From Brachycybe producta (Eukaryota; Arthropoda; Diplopoda; Playtdesmida; Andrognathidae), in assembly GCA_036925085.1 (NCBI GenBank), contig JAUPFP010000067.1:124001-188000 (forward strand): 64,000 bases of DNA, written 5' to 3'. The notes beneath the pieces are model-generated. The model made no database searches. It saw only the letters and a program-made list of their open reading frames with translations, and was not told where the DNA came from. A program made the translations under genes and the position numbers. Below are positions 34,156-46,030 of this stretch, one piece after another (the stretch's first letter is position 1; the number at the start of each line of letters is the position of its first letter).

Positions 34156-34462
34156 ACAACGAGAGTATATTTCAATTGCGAAATTAAGATAAAACTAGAA
34201 AGTGTTTTAGAAACTAGAAGGGTAGCTAAATCACTTCAGGATATTTTCATTGTTGATAATGATAATTTTCAAAATAAGCATATTTATAGACACAAATTGA
34301 AAAAATATCGTCTTTTTTGTATAAAAAAAAAATTGCTTAAAATCTAGAACTGCCTTTAAACTTTATTTAAAAAAAAAACATTCCTCTGACCTGTGGTCAA
34401 GCAGTTACATATTAACTTCAAGACCTTAAAAAACTGACCACTAATACCTTTGTCGACAGTCA

Positions 34463-34757
34463 TGAGTTAAATGAATTCAAATTAAATGTGTTTAAGTTAT
34501 ACGGAAGCCAGTTAAGGACATGAACACCAAATAAAAATTGACCTTAATTATTAATATTTTAAATTGAAATACTAAATCAATATTTTGTAAATAGTTTCTA
34601 TATTTTATATTTAAGTATTAACTCAATATTTTCAGATTAATTAACTGAATAAATTGAATTCGACATATTGTTTGTTTGTCCTTCACAGAGCTCTGTAGAA
34701 CACATTTATTATTTAAATGCATTTAAGTTATCAGGTGGGTGTACTAGGTATAACAAG
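34463..34757. mobile_element. Family P element, left half only
   Basis: CATGAGTTAAATGAATTCAA, ACGGAAGCCAGTTAAGGACA and GTCCTTCACAGAGCTCTGTA, ending GTGTACTAGGTATAAC. Matches 53795-54080 almost end to end and the left half of 25819-26293. Confidence 0.7.
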
Positions 34758-35315
34758 AAACTGTAAATGACAAATTGTCAACCTTTGGAAGAAGAAGAAA
34801 AAGAGGAAAAAACATTTGACCTCCGACCCCCCTTCCCCCCTTCCTTTTAAAAGAAACTATTCAACATTTGACAATAAACATGCCGCTGTTGACCAGTGTC
34901 CAGTGAAGCTAAAGTTTTACAAATTGAACCATTTCAAACTTTGAAAATTAAAAATTTTAACCGCATTTCTGCATGAATTCATTTTTACTACAAAAAAAAT
35001 CAAAAATCTTTAAAAACTTCTTGCTTTCAACAAAAACCATTTCATTCAGAACAACAAACAACAGAAGGTGCTACTGATATATATAATCAGTGGTCAAGTG
35101 GTCAGTGCAAAAAAGGGCGTGTGTCTCAAAGAAAAAGAAAAAAGGGAGGGAGGGTTGGGGGGGGGGGGAGAAAATCGCACGAGCACGAAACCACCCCACC
35201 ATCAATTCGGTCAGAATGATGGATGACCAGTGTGTGCCCAGTAGACAACAAAAAAAGAAGACAACCTCATTCATAATTGACAAGTCCACTATAAGAGCTT
35301 GACCAGTGGACACAC

Positions 35316-35527
35316 ACAGGCAGTTAGAAATAGAAGAGAACTTCAGTTGGCTCCGCCCTTGTTATGACGACTGGCAACTTCTAATTGGCTGGTTATGTAG
35401 TCTGACGTTGAAAAGGGCGGAGCATGTGACGTCACACTACATAACCAGCCAATTAGAAGTTGCCGGTCGTCGTCGTCGTAACATGGGCGGAGCCAACTGA
35501 AGTTCTCTCCTATTTCTAACTGCCTGT
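35316..35527. mobile_element. Family M MITE, copy 6
   Basis: ACAGGCAGTTAGAAATAG and CTATTTCTAACTGCCTGT ends, flanked by GTGGACACAC on both sides. The right arm has a small CGT expansion (GTCGTCGTCGTCGTAAC) absent from the left arm. Confidence 0.85.
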
Positions 35528-36164
35528 GTGGACACACACAGTGGACAGTGAAGTAATTTAGACACCACTCACTGGTGGGGGGGAATGTCTTAAAATCATA
35601 AATTCTTCTTCGTCTTTTCAAAGTCTGAAATGACACCAAAGGAATAACTATTGTCTCTCAAAAAAGAACAAACTGGACACAAGAATGAAGTAATTTCTAA
35701 AGGTTTTTACTAGAAAGCCACGCGTGTCCAAGCTGCTTTTAAAAGCAAAAACTCTTCCCTTCACCAAAACAATATAGAAAAATCTCTCAAGAAACACAAT
35801 AAACATCAATTCTTTTAAGAAAAACTACAGAATATTACGACCAGAATAGAAATGTACCTTAGAAATCAATAAATCAATTGATCACAGTTATTGTTTCTTT
35901 TATTTGAAGAAAAAACTAGTTAAATGATGAAAAGAAGTTGACAACAAATTTAACTTCTGCTTTTAAATTTCTATAGAAATAGTAATTTAGAGATTAACAC
36001 CTGGATTTTTGAATCTCGAGCACAGAATAAAAAAAAAAACACAAACTTAACTGCAGTTAGATAAACTGCAGTTAAGTTTCTGGTGTTTTTGTTTATTATA
36101 TGTTTATTCTGATCTCAACATAAAATGTTATAACCGTTTTTTTTTTGTATTTCCAAATTAGAAA
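35528..36164. other. No gene; contains a CTGCAGTTA inverted pair
   Basis: TTAACTGCAGTTAGATAAACTGCAGTTAA forms a short palindrome near 36048-36078, repeated near 36418-36449. Otherwise AT-rich. Confidence 0.4.
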
Positions 36165-36700
36165 ACACTGTGGTTAAATGTAGTTAACTGTGGTTAAAAA
36201 TTGTAGTTAACTGTGGTTAAAAATTGTAGTTAACTGTGGTTAACTATAGTTAACTGGGATTAAATGCAAAGTTTTTTCTATAAAAAGTTTATTTTGAAAC
36301 ATATCAAAAACAATAAAATACTATTAAGTGATTGAGCTACCTGTCTAGTTTTTAAAATGCTAGAAATCTAGTTTTTCTTAATTCTGTTCTTGAAAAGACA
36401 GAATAACACCACAAACTTAACTGCAGTTTATATGACTGCAGTTAAGTTTGTAGTGTTTTTCTTTATTATTTGTTTATTCTGATATCAACATGAAATGTTA
36501 TAAAGGTTTTTGTATTTCCAATTAGAAACTCTGTGGTTAAATGTAGTCAACTGTGGTTAAATGTAGTCAACTGTGGTTAAATGTAGTCAACTGTGGTTAA
36601 ATGTAGTCAACTGTGGTTAAATGTAGTCAACTGTGGTTAAATGTAGTCAACTGTGGTTAAATGTAGTTAACTGTGGTTAAATACAGTTAACTGAGAATAA
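36165..36700. repeat. Minisatellite, 20-bp unit (AAATGTAGTCAACTGTGGTT), two blocks
   Basis: A short block near 36165-36260 and a longer one at 36525-36700 with at least eight units. The blocks are separated by a segment (family F half and the TGCAGTTAAGTTT palindrome) that itself is present twice (about 36030-36300 and 36410-36740), so the whole region is a tandem duplication of roughly 420 bp. Confidence 0.8.
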
Positions 36701-36849
36701 ATGCAAAGTTTTTTCTATAAAAAGTTTATTTTGAAACATATCAAAAACAATAAAATACTATTAATTGATAGAGCTACCTGTCTAGTTTTTAAAACGCTTT
36801 CTAGTTTTTCTTAATTCTATTCTTGAAAAGACAGAATGAAAATCACGAG

Positions 36850-37665
36850 CTTAAAAATCAGATAAATTACTGAATCTTTCTAAATAAAAACTTAATGTAT
36901 TAGGATTTAGACAAAATACCTCGATCAAAAGTAACTTATAACTGTCAGTTACTTTTTATTATTATTAAAAACATAAAATTTCAAGGTTTGTCTTTAATTT
37001 TTTTTTCAAAACTGGGTCCTTTAGGGTCAAGGAGTGTCCAGTTTACAATGGATAAGTGTAGGTTTTTTTGCACGTGAGAATGATTCAATAAAGAAGATTT
37101 TCAGATTCAATAAAGGCCAACAATATAAAAAGTGTCTCATCAGAATCAATAGGTGACCTCTAACCCCAAGATTAAAAAAAAAACTACCTTTTGTTTAAGA
37201 GACAAAAAAAAAAAAAGATTCACACCTTATAAGGGGTGGGTGGGGTCTTTAGGAGGTCAGTTTAATGTAAAACCATGTTTAAAAGTCTTTGAAACTTGAG
37301 GTTTAGGGGGCTCGGGTTTAGGTTAGGTTAGAAAGGTGCGGTGGTGGTGTTCATGGTTTGTTGTGGCCCAGTTTTCAAAACACACAAAAACTGTAGAAAA
37401 TTAGGTCTAATTTTGCATGGGGTTTTTGTTGTAAGTTGCCATTGCAAAAATATGCAAATTCAATAAGAGAAAAACAATGGAGCTAGAAACTCTGGATATA
37501 TTCTGCATTTCAGTAGCAACTTTGAGAAGAAAATTGAATGTGTTTTACAAACTAGAAGAGTAAATGAATAAAAAGCCCGACAAGTCAACAAGGGTAAAGC
37601 CCGAGCACCAGTAGTCTGGACGCACCTTAATAATCACCTCTAATTTTGACCTAAAAAAAACAAAA
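36850..37665. other. No gene recognised
   Basis: AT-rich DNA with a GGTTTAGG-like stretch near 37300-37330 and one family F arm near 37545. No exon-like segment. Confidence 0.35.
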
Positions 37666-38728
37666 CTTAAAATTTAGTCATTTTCAAACTACCATAAAAA
37701 TATTCATTTTCAAAGATATCAAAAAATCAATTTAATCAATTAAATTACTCTTCTAGCTTCTTAAAACAATTTTAATATTTTATTAAGAGGCTATATACAT
37801 CGCTAAAATTACTTCGAAAAATCTCCACAAAGAGCGCTAGTATCGTTTTTCTATTAAGCCCATACACCCGATGTTAAAGAAAAAATGTTCATTTTTAAAA
37901 TACACAGTCGCGACGGCAATATGTTTATTTTTCATATATAAAGTTGTCCAATTTTAATTTTTCAAAGTGCAGTGTGCACCTTAAATATATGCTGATCGAG
38001 TGATAGAATGACAAAAAATTGGAAAGTGTTTTTCTATTTTTAAAAAAACTAATTTCAAAATCGCGAATTTCTAACTCTTTATGTTAAACTCTATTGAGAA
38101 CGAGCTCTTAACCAAAAAACATCCATTAAAATGTTGGTAAAAATACCTAAAAAATAATTTTAAAAAACCACAAGTAAACCACAGTGAAGCCAACATATTA
38201 ACGCATGCGCTGATTATTTTTGTGGTTTTTTAAAATTATTTTTACGTATTTTTACCAACATTTTAATGGATGTTTTTTTCTTATGAGCGCGTACTGAATG
38301 GAGTTTAACATAAAGAGTTAGAAATTCGCAATTTTGAAATATTTTTTTAAAAAATAGAAGCACACTTTCCAATTTTTTGTCATTCTATCACTAGATCATC
38401 ATATATTTAAGGTGCACACTGCACTTTGAAAACTTATTATTTGACAACTTTAAATATGAAAAATAAACAATATTGCCGCGACTGCTGTGTATTTTAAAAA
38501 TTAACATTTTTTTCTTTAACATTGGGGGGTCTATGGGCTCAATAGGAAAACGATGCTAGCGTTCTTTGTGGAGATTTTTCAAAGTAATTTTGCGATGTAG
38601 CGCCTCTTAATAAAATATTAAAATTGTTTTAAAAAAGCTAGAAGTGTAATTTAATTGATTAAATTGATTTTTTGATATCTTTGAAAATGAATATCTTTAT
38701 TGCAGTTTGAAAATGACTAAATTTTAAG
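37666..38728. repeat. ~1.06-kb long hairpin: two ~507-bp inverted arms
   Basis: The left arm (37666-38172) and right arm (38221-38728) are largely reverse complements across their whole length, around a 48-bp spacer. Matching landmarks are CTTAAAAT / ATTTTAAG at the outside, GAGGCTATATACATCGC / GCGATGTAGCGCCTC, CAGTCGCGACGGCAATA / TATTGCCGCGACTGCTG and CAACATTTTAATGG at the inside. A second partial copy of about 95 bp follows (38729-38830). Confidence 0.9.
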
Positions 38729-38830
38729 TTCTTCTTTAACATGGGGGTCAATGGGCTCAATAGCAAAACGATGCTAGCGCCGTTTGCGGAGATTTTTCAA
38801 AGTAATTTTGCGATGTAACGGTCTCTCTTA

Positions 38831-39528
38831 AAACCGTTTTCAACATGCAAATAAACCAAAAAACAAAGTGTAATTTAAGAAAACTTTATTTTTTTCTACA
38901 TAAAAAATGAAGACAAAAAGGAAACTTAAGGAAGAAAGAAAACTTTTAAAGAAAAAACTTCAAGGTAAGTTGGAACACAAACATTCAGCTGCCTTAAAAA
39001 ACTGAAAAGACCTGAAGGGAGTTTTTTACTAAAAAAAAAAGGCGGAAAATAAGCACCTTGGTCTCCCTTTCCTCCCCCTTCATCCTCATTATAACATGTG
39101 CCTCGTCCACCACCAACCCAACAACACCTGCCTGAATTTTGCTCGAATATATTATAATTCAGTACAAAAATTGCCATAAGGCAAGCAGGCGTCTGGTGTA
39201 TCAATTGCCACGTGCCAGTATTTTAAGGCACTGAGGGCAAGATAAGGGTGCTCACAGGGTTGGGGGAGGGGGTGAGGCAGGGTGGAGTATTGAAGGGGGA
39301 AGGGAAGTGAGGAGGAGGGCCAAGACTTTCTGAAAATGTTCTTCCAAAGGTGACATTGGGTCTGGGTTATCATAATAATAAATAAGATAACCCCCTTCAT
39401 TTATGAAGAGCATCAAAACATACAAATTGCATAGTAAATCTGCAGAATGACTAAAAGTTTTAGTCAACGTGCAAAATGTCTAAACAAACAAAATATCCAT
39501 CCAATCAACAAAATGTCCATTAAGATGG
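38831..39528. other. No gene recognised
   Basis: Poly-A rich DNA plus a purine-rich GGGGGAGGGGG stretch (39260-39320). Frames on both strands are short, without splice-site context or family motifs. Confidence 0.35.
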
Positions 39529-39906
39529 TTTTAAAATGTAGAAACGCCTCTCGAACTCGAGTTATTCTGTCTTTCAGGTCCAAAAAAAAAAGGCCGAAAT
39601 TTGAAAAGTGTTTTAGAAACTAGAAGAGTAGCTCAATCACTTAAGGGTATTTTCACGTTGATATTTTTCAAAATAAGCTTTTTATGTAAATTTAAAAAAA
39701 AAAAAACTTAACGTTTAGCAGACAATTTTAAAAGTTATGTCCGTAAAACGTTTATTTTGAAAGATATCATCATAAGAATACCCGTAAATGATGGAGCTAC
39801 CCTTCTAGTTTCTAAAACAATTTCTAGTTTCTCTTCATTTTCCTCTTCTGAAAAAGACAGAATAATGAAGATTTTGAAAATCAGCTGTTTATAAACCATT
39901 TTAAGG
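39529..39906. repeat. Foldback repeat, family F, near full length
   Basis: TTAAGATGGTTTTAAAATG, CTCTCGAACTCGAGTTATTC, TCTGTCTTTCAGGTCC and AAACTAGAAGAGTAGCTCAA on the left; GGAGCTACCCTTCTAGTTTC, GAAAAAGACAGAATAATG and AAACCATTTTAAGG on the right. This copy shows the ends of the family best. Confidence 0.75.
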
Positions 39907-40296
39907 CAATATGTTGAAACAGACATTCTGCAAATTGCCTGAAACTAGTCCATATCAAAATTTACCACCAAATTAGTTGGGCCACAATTTTTTTTTTCAA
40001 AACTCACTTGAGAATTTTGCAGAATGGCTGATTTTAAGCACTACATATACAATATGTCCCAAAAGCCGTCTTTAAAAACTAGAAGAGTGAAGAGTTACTC
40101 TTTTAAAATACACTTTTTTTATATAAAACAAGATTTTCAACCAACTTGATATGAAAAGCATAAAAATAAACAAATTGAAACCTTGCAGAACAATTTATTT
40201 TGAAAAATTGCATCCTGAAAACACCTTTTATCTATTTTTTTTACCTATTCTAGTTTTTAAATAACCTCTGAAAACATTCAATAGCAAGCGTGCGTG

Positions 40297-40491
40297 ACAG
40301 GCAGTTAGAAATCGGGAAGAACTTCAGTTGGCTCCGCCCAGTTTATGACTAACATAACTTTTAATTGGTTCTGACATCACATGCTCCGCCCCTTTTCAAC
40401 GTCGCACCACACAACAAACCAATTAGAAGTTGCCGGTCGTCCTAACAAAGACGGAGCCAACTAAAGTTCTCCCCGATTTCTAACTGCCTGT
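40297..40491. mobile_element. Family M MITE, copy 7
   Basis: ACAGGCAGTTAGAAATCGGG and CGATTTCTAACTGCCTGT ends. Flanks GCGTGCGTG and GCAAGCGTG match at 7 of 9 positions. The left arm has a small deletion in the ACTTCTAATTGG region. Confidence 0.8.
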
Positions 40492-41182
40492 GCAAGCGTG
40501 TGCTACATTTCAACGCAGCTGCAGTTAGAAGATGGAATCGTAATGACGTCACACAACGTCCAGTGCTCATAAAAAAGCCTTTCACTCCAATCCACCCCAA
40601 TGACGTCACAGTCATTACTTAAAACCTTATTCAACTTTTCTTTTTTTTTTACAACTAAAATTAAATGAAGACTAAATTCATAATTCATAAAGCAAATAAT
40701 TTTGTTGTAAATTGTTATGGTACAATGAACTTCCATTTTGGTTGTTATTATTGTTTGTAATTTCCAACTGAATAATCATAGATATTTATTATGTTTGCGT
40801 GCAAAAACAGTTATCAGACAAAGTGAGAAAACAAAAAGTACGGCGGCGGCGGCGGCGACCAATAATAACACCTGGTTAAAATTCTACAACAATAAGAGAA
40901 GAAGATCCGAATTCAAAAAGTCAGAAACCCTCCTTCCCCCCTCCCCCTCCTCCACCACAAAACCCACCAAAAAATAAATAAATTTTGATATCAACAAAAT
41001 TGTGATTACTTAACTTTGTTTACCTCAAAGATAACTAAACTACTTTTAAGAATAAACTTTAACGTTTGCAAAGTGAAACTAATGTTGTAAACATTATGTA
41101 AATAAATTGTTTATACTTTTCTTTTCTTCTGAAAAATACCTTCATTTTTTTACAAACTTTTTTTTAAAAAAATGATCAGTTC
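40492..41182. other. No clear gene; short CGG repeat in an otherwise AT-rich stretch
   Basis: TGACGTCA occurs twice (near 40543 and 40602), and a (CGG)5-6 run sits at 40841-40857. A plus-strand frame (40738-40977) reads AAAAATNNNTWLKFYNNKRR but has no family resemblance. A 5' UTR or first exon is possible but unsupported. Confidence 0.3.
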
Positions 41183-41303
41183 GGATGTTTATGCAATATT
41201 AAGCAGATGTTTCTCAATCTGTGGCCCAAGTGCCAATTGTGAAGTAACAATCCAAATTTGACAACAATTTGAATTTTTTTAAAATCAAAAACACTTATTA
41301 GAG

Positions 41304-42161
41304 CAGCGGTCGCCAACCGGTGGCCCACAAGAAATTTTTGGTGGTCCGCAGAAAAATCTGGACAATATTTGCATTTTTTTTTTTTGGTTTATTAACAATA
41401 AAATATTCTTAATAAACTAGTGGGGTAACCCGTCATAAATGACGGAAGCAAAATTCACAGGCAATTGCGCGCATGCGCGTCGTTTTTTCCTTTTTTTTTA
41501 CTTCTTTCATTTCAATTCAATTTCAATCACCCCCTCCCACTTTTCTCTCTCTCTCCCCCTTCTACACTTTCCAACCTTTTCCCTTCACCCCTCCCACTTT
41601 TCTCTCTCTCTCCCCCTTCTGCACTTTCCAAAGGAAGAGTTCAACATATAGTTGACCTTGAGAAAAAAAACCGGTTCATTTATTCAAATTTATATAAATT
41701 CCGACGTGCTTCAAGGGTTTTGTACAGTGTTACTACACACACACACACACACACACACATACATACATACATACACAGACCTGGGATATTATATATATAA
41801 TAATAATTCTTAATAAATTCTTTTATTCTAAATGGCAATTTTCGCCTTTCTATTGCACTAAATTCACGAAATGTACTGAAGTCTCGTACAGTTCTCGTAA
41901 AATACGGCACACGAGAGAGAGCTACATTTCGTTCAGTTTCCCCCCTAAGCTTCAATTATTTTGTAATAATTAAACTAACTTTAATAATTTTGTTACAATT
42001 AAACAACCTTTAAAGATTTTCTATTAATAAAATGGAAGTTCTCTCTGATCATTATTTCACAAACGTATTTATCTTTTTAAAAAAAAATCATATTAGTGGT
42101 CCGCAGGATTTAAAATTTTCAATTTAGTGGTCCGTGAGGTCCGAAAGGTTGGCGACCGCTG
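41304..42161. mobile_element. Non-autonomous hAT-like element carrying a SINE
   Basis: Terminal inverted repeats CAGCGGTCGCCAACCGGTGG and AAAGGTTGGCGACCGCTG, with 8-bp flanks TATTAGAG and TGTTAGAG matching at 7 of 8 positions. CAG-type ends with an 8-bp duplication are typical of hAT. The interior repeats AAATTTTTGGTGGTCCGCAG and GTGGTCCGCAGGATTT and is split by the SINE at 41417-41805. No transposase remains. Confidence 0.8.
41417..41805 (+). mobile_element. SINE-like family S, copy 3, 12-bp target duplication
   Basis: Starts CTAGTGGGGTAACCCGTC and ends in ATAATAATA. ATTCTTAATAAA at 41405-41416 is repeated exactly at 41806-41817. The pyrimidine-rich segment with CTTCTACACTTTCCAA is internally duplicated here relative to copy 1. 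Confidence 0.85.
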
Positions 42162-42225
42162 TGTTAGAGGCTTTAAGTCTAGTTGACAATTAATACTAAC
42201 CAGACATCTAACCTCTAAAATGCAT

Positions 42226-43426
42226 CCTAGGTTAAGATGCATCATGGGCAATGACTATTCTAATTTACTCATATAATGTATGGCTACATATATTCTATAA
42301 GTGCTGCTCGCAGTTGCTTTAAAGCCAGCAGTTCCTCAAATGCGCTTCAAAATGTGTGGAACTCTACCATGTGTTCACTGTAAAAGAAAAAAAAGCATCT
42401 GATGCTGCAGGATGCTCCAGCTATTTTGAATCTCAATCTGTCTCCCAAAAATGGACCCCAGATGGACCCCCTTTTTTAGCACAATATACTCTTCATATAT
42501 ATTTTAAAATATAAAATAATATTAAAAAAAATGTCCAGTAAAACAATAACAACAACAAAAAATTGACACATTGTTGTAAATATGAAGGATGTCGAAAAAA
42601 TAAGTTTCCAAAAAAAGAACTAACCAACAACAATGGAGTCCAAAATTAGGGGTTACAATATAATAGAAAGGGGGAGGGGAAAAATGATGAACCCAAAATT
42701 ATAAAACCCATCTTTCACCCTCCCTCCCCACTTTCCCCCTTGATCATCTGTTAGATTCCGCATTCAATCAATCGATAAAGCACGGAAGAGAAGAAAAAAA
42801 CATAATAGAAAATGTCATCCATTCCCCCCCCCCCCTATATAATGACCTAATGTACTTTTTGGTCATCCCATCTGTGTGTTCCCATGACCACCACATCATC
42901 ATCCCATCCATAATAACTATCCTAGTAATCCACCTCCCCTTAACCTTCATCAACCATCCCCTCCTTATATACAATTTCTACATTAGCACTTAATGTAGAT
43001 TAAATTATAACTGAGTTTCATTGTTGTATATTAAAAAGATTAAACAAATCATAAACTAAATTCAAATTCGTTTAATTAATAACCTGCATTAATTTTTTTG
43101 AAGCCAACATTCAGAGGGCGAAAAAAAAAATCGAAACTAAGTTACAGTCAAAACCCGTTTAACACGAAAAATCGGTTAATTCGGTTTAATTATTGTTAAT
43201 ATTTGTTAATTTTTTGTTTAATTTTTTTTTCTCTTCCTGATAATAAACGTTCTAACGATTTTATTTACGAATTAATACTGATAATCTTGCTCAAGGCCTT
43301 GACACACGAACCACTATTTAGTAGTCCAGTTCGACTGCAAAATGTAGTCGGTGTGTCACTCATGTGAAAAAATGCAACCACAGCCCAACTACTAATCATC
43401 GTTTTCGACTGTCAGAAGTCGACAGG
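42226..43426. other. No gene recognised
   Basis: AT-rich with homopolymers, CCATCC-rich tract (42860-42960), and a more mixed piece near 43290-43420 (CTTGACACACGAACC, TAGTCGGTGTGTCA). Confidence 0.35.
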
Positions 43427-43656
43427 CTAATCGTAGGTCACTAGGTGACCTACACTTTCAGATAGCTATTTGGAAAAAAAAACCTGTAGGTCACTCAGTG
43501 ACCTACACTTTTAGATGTGAACTATAGGTCACTCAATGACCTACACTTTTAGATATGAACTGTGGGTCACCGATATAAAAAAAAAAGTTCTAAAGTGTAG
43601 GTCACTGAGTGATCTACAGTTCTGAAGTGTAAGTCACCTAGTGACCTACGATTAGT
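43427..43656. repeat. Palindromic cluster of GTAGGTCAC / GTGACCTAC
   Basis: Outer pair CTAATCGTAGGTCACTAGGT and CACCTAGTGACCTACGATTAG; inside, three further copies of GTAGGTCACTNAGTGACCTAC spaced by CTTTTAGATATGAA. Probably a foldback element with internal tandem duplication. Confidence 0.75.
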
Positions 43657-43683
43657 CTGTTCCATGTGTTTTACTTAACAACA

Positions 43684-43741
43684 GTCGTCATAACATGGGC
43701 GGAGCCAACTGAAGTTCTGACCGATTTCTAACTGCCGGTGT
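43684..43741. mobile_element. Family M MITE fragment (right arm)
   Basis: CGTCATAACATGGGCGGAGC, CAACTGAAGTTCTGACC and GATTTCTAACTGCCGGT only; the left arm is absent. Confidence 0.7.
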
Positions 43742-44682
43742 TTCAGCCACTGTTATACACCATATTATAAGTGCTGTTTTTTTTACGGCTCGCTACGCTC
43801 GCAAACTAGGAAAAATGTTCATGTTTTCCAAAGTTTAAAGACTTTGTTTTCAAACACATCTTATGGCCAATTTTGAAACTCATTCACAAAACGTTTATGC
43901 AAAACAATGTAAAATTTCGATCATTTTAAAACTGATGAAAAATTATATTTGAAAAGTTAATCAAAAAAAAAACGCTTTCAGCATTTGGTCGGGGGGGGGG
44001 GAGAATTCTACACTGGCTTTTTTTGGAGGGGGTGAGGGTTGGGCACCCCTGACTATAAACACACCAAGTGCCAAATCACGTGCACAAAACACACACACAA
44101 AATGAAAGTAACTTACTAATCCGTCAGTTACAATTGATAAGTGAGCCAGCAACCTCTCTCTCTCTCTCTCTCTCTCTTCTAATCTTGCCATAAAAGCCAT
44201 AAAAAGGTGTGTCAAGGTGTTTTATGATTAGAATTTTAGTAGAAAACCACTTTATCAAAGAAAAACTGAACTCAATTTTCGTTCTTTATGTAAACACAAC
44301 ACACATGATGAAGAATTCTTAAATAAACTTTCATTTTTAAAAGCGATCCTCCCCCCCTTTCTTTTTCCCATTTTAATTACATGTTTCAGATAAAATAATA
44401 CAAAATTAAATAGAAGACAAAAGTGTTTTATTTATAATGTACATTATCTTTTTTTTTTTTCGTTTGTGTCTGAAAACCACATTGGAAATTTGCCAGTTAA
44501 GTTTGTTGTTTCAAATTTTGCAACAAAATAAAAATTGTGTGTCTATTGGCAACAGTTTTATATATTTATTGACATCACACCATTATGTTACCCCCGCCGT
44601 CCTAAAGTTAGAACAAACATAAAATCAGTTATTCTGCAAATTGACTAGTCAATATGTGTAAAATCATAATTAGGGTTCGGAT
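43742..44682. other. No gene recognised
   Basis: AT-rich, a (TC)n run near 44153-44177, and short frames only. Confidence 0.35.
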
Positions 44683-45137
44683 TTTCAATGTAATATATCA
44701 AAAGCAAAAAAAATGTTTCTCAATCTGTGGCTCAAGAGCCAAATGTGAAGTAACAAAGTCATAATATTGTCAGGGGTTTACTCCCCAGGGGAGAAACGTT
44801 TTTTCACCGTTCCCACCGTATGGCCCCCGTAGTCACTATTGACCAAGATCAGTCAGTTTTGCCCACGGCTGGTCAAAAGTGGGCCCGGTGTTGCCCACCA
44901 CTCTGCCGGATCCTAACCGACTGGGATCGGTCGACGCTTTTTCGACAGTAAATAGCCCGTTTTTTATTAGATCAACCAACAATTACGATTTTGTTCAATC
45001 AAATACTTTGGTTAGAGGCTAGAATGTTCTAGTCGACAACTGATAGTAACAAGACATCTAGCCTCTAACCAACCGTGATTAGGCACTTGGACCACAGATT
45101 GAGAAACATTTTTTGCATATTGCATGAAAATCCGAAC
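44683..45137. mobile_element. Family E element with an extra GC-rich insert
   Basis: Left arm GGTTCGGATTTTCAATG and GTTTCTCAATCTGTGGCTCA; right arm GACCACAGATTGAGAAACAT and CATGAAAATCCGAAC; core GGTTAGAGGCTAGAATG / CATCTAGCCTCTAACC. About 190 bp of GC-rich sequence (44775-44960, GGGGTTTACTCCCCAGGGGA to GGTCGACGC) is absent from the copy at 46031 and may be a separate insertion. Confidence 0.7.
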
Positions 45138-45482
45138 TCTACCAATTCATAATCCTACATCCTTCATGTGACTTCCTTACTTGTGACTAATATTTTAGGG
45201 TTTTTATTACTCTTATTTAGTAGAAAACCCTTTTTTTTAAAAAATCTTTTAACGTTTTTTCCACCAAATGCAAAATGACAATTTCTAGTTTATTAATTCC
45301 AATGTTTACATGAAAATTATTTTTTAAAAAAATCATTCTAGTTTCTAACATGTGATCAATTTCTTAAGACAAATTAAAATTTAAAAAAAATGTTATAAAT
45401 GGACTTTTAATAATAAAAATTAGATATATTTTTTCAGCATATAAGTCCGGTGAGACAGTTTACATTTAATTAAAGTTTAATT

Positions 45483-45795
45483 TCTTAAGATATTTTTTTA
45501 GAATTCTTTGATTATTCTCTGTCTTTCAGAAGAGTAAAATTAAAGAAAAATGTTTTAGAAACTAGAAGGGTAACTCAATCACTTAATGCTATTTTCATCT
45601 TTCAAAATAAAACTTTTTTTATATATATTCTTCTGCTAAGCGTCATTTGCTTAAAAATCTTATTTTGAATGATATTAACACAGTTAAGTGATTGAGTTAC
45701 CCTTCTAGTTTCCAAATCAGATTCAAGTTTATCCTGATTTTGCATATGAAAGAACAAATAGTCAGTTCAAAGAGACGTTTAGACCTTAAAACCTC
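45483..45795. repeat. Foldback repeat, family F
   Basis: AAACTAGAAGGGTAACTCAA and ATCTTTCAAAATAAAAC at the left; AAGTGATTGAGTTACCCTTC and TAGTTTCC at the right, with CTCTGTCTTTCAGAAGAG in the outer arm. Confidence 0.65.
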
Positions 45796-46030
45796 CTAAG
45801 GTTTTGAATAAACACGACCACTTTTCGATTAAAAAATGAAGTCGAAGGTGGTTGAGTTGTGATTGCTATGTATTTTCTATGGAAAGTCTCAATGTGGTCG
45901 GGTTTGGCATTTTGCAGTCTTAAAAGTGGTCAGAAAAAGTGGCCTGTGTGCCACAGGGCCTAAAACCAAAAAAAAAAAAAGCTACCATTTTCTTTTTAAG
46001 ATAAAGTGAAACAATAAAAATATATAACTA

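Larger units (their letters stand above)
41183..42225. mobile_element. Family E element interrupted by a hAT-like element
   Basis: Left arm GTTCGGATGTTTATGCAATA and TTTCTCAATCTGTGGCCC up to AAACACTTATTAGAG at 41303; it resumes after 42161 with TTAGAGGC...TCTAGTTGACAATTAATACT and ACATCTAACCTCTAA. This is the order seen uninterrupted in the copy at 44683. Confidence 0.7.

Noticed and set aside
38926-39467. Minus-strand frames that might hold missing upstream TBC exons
   Set aside because: No W-F-x-x-x-F or other TBC motif and no phase-0 donor fitting the exon at 18003.
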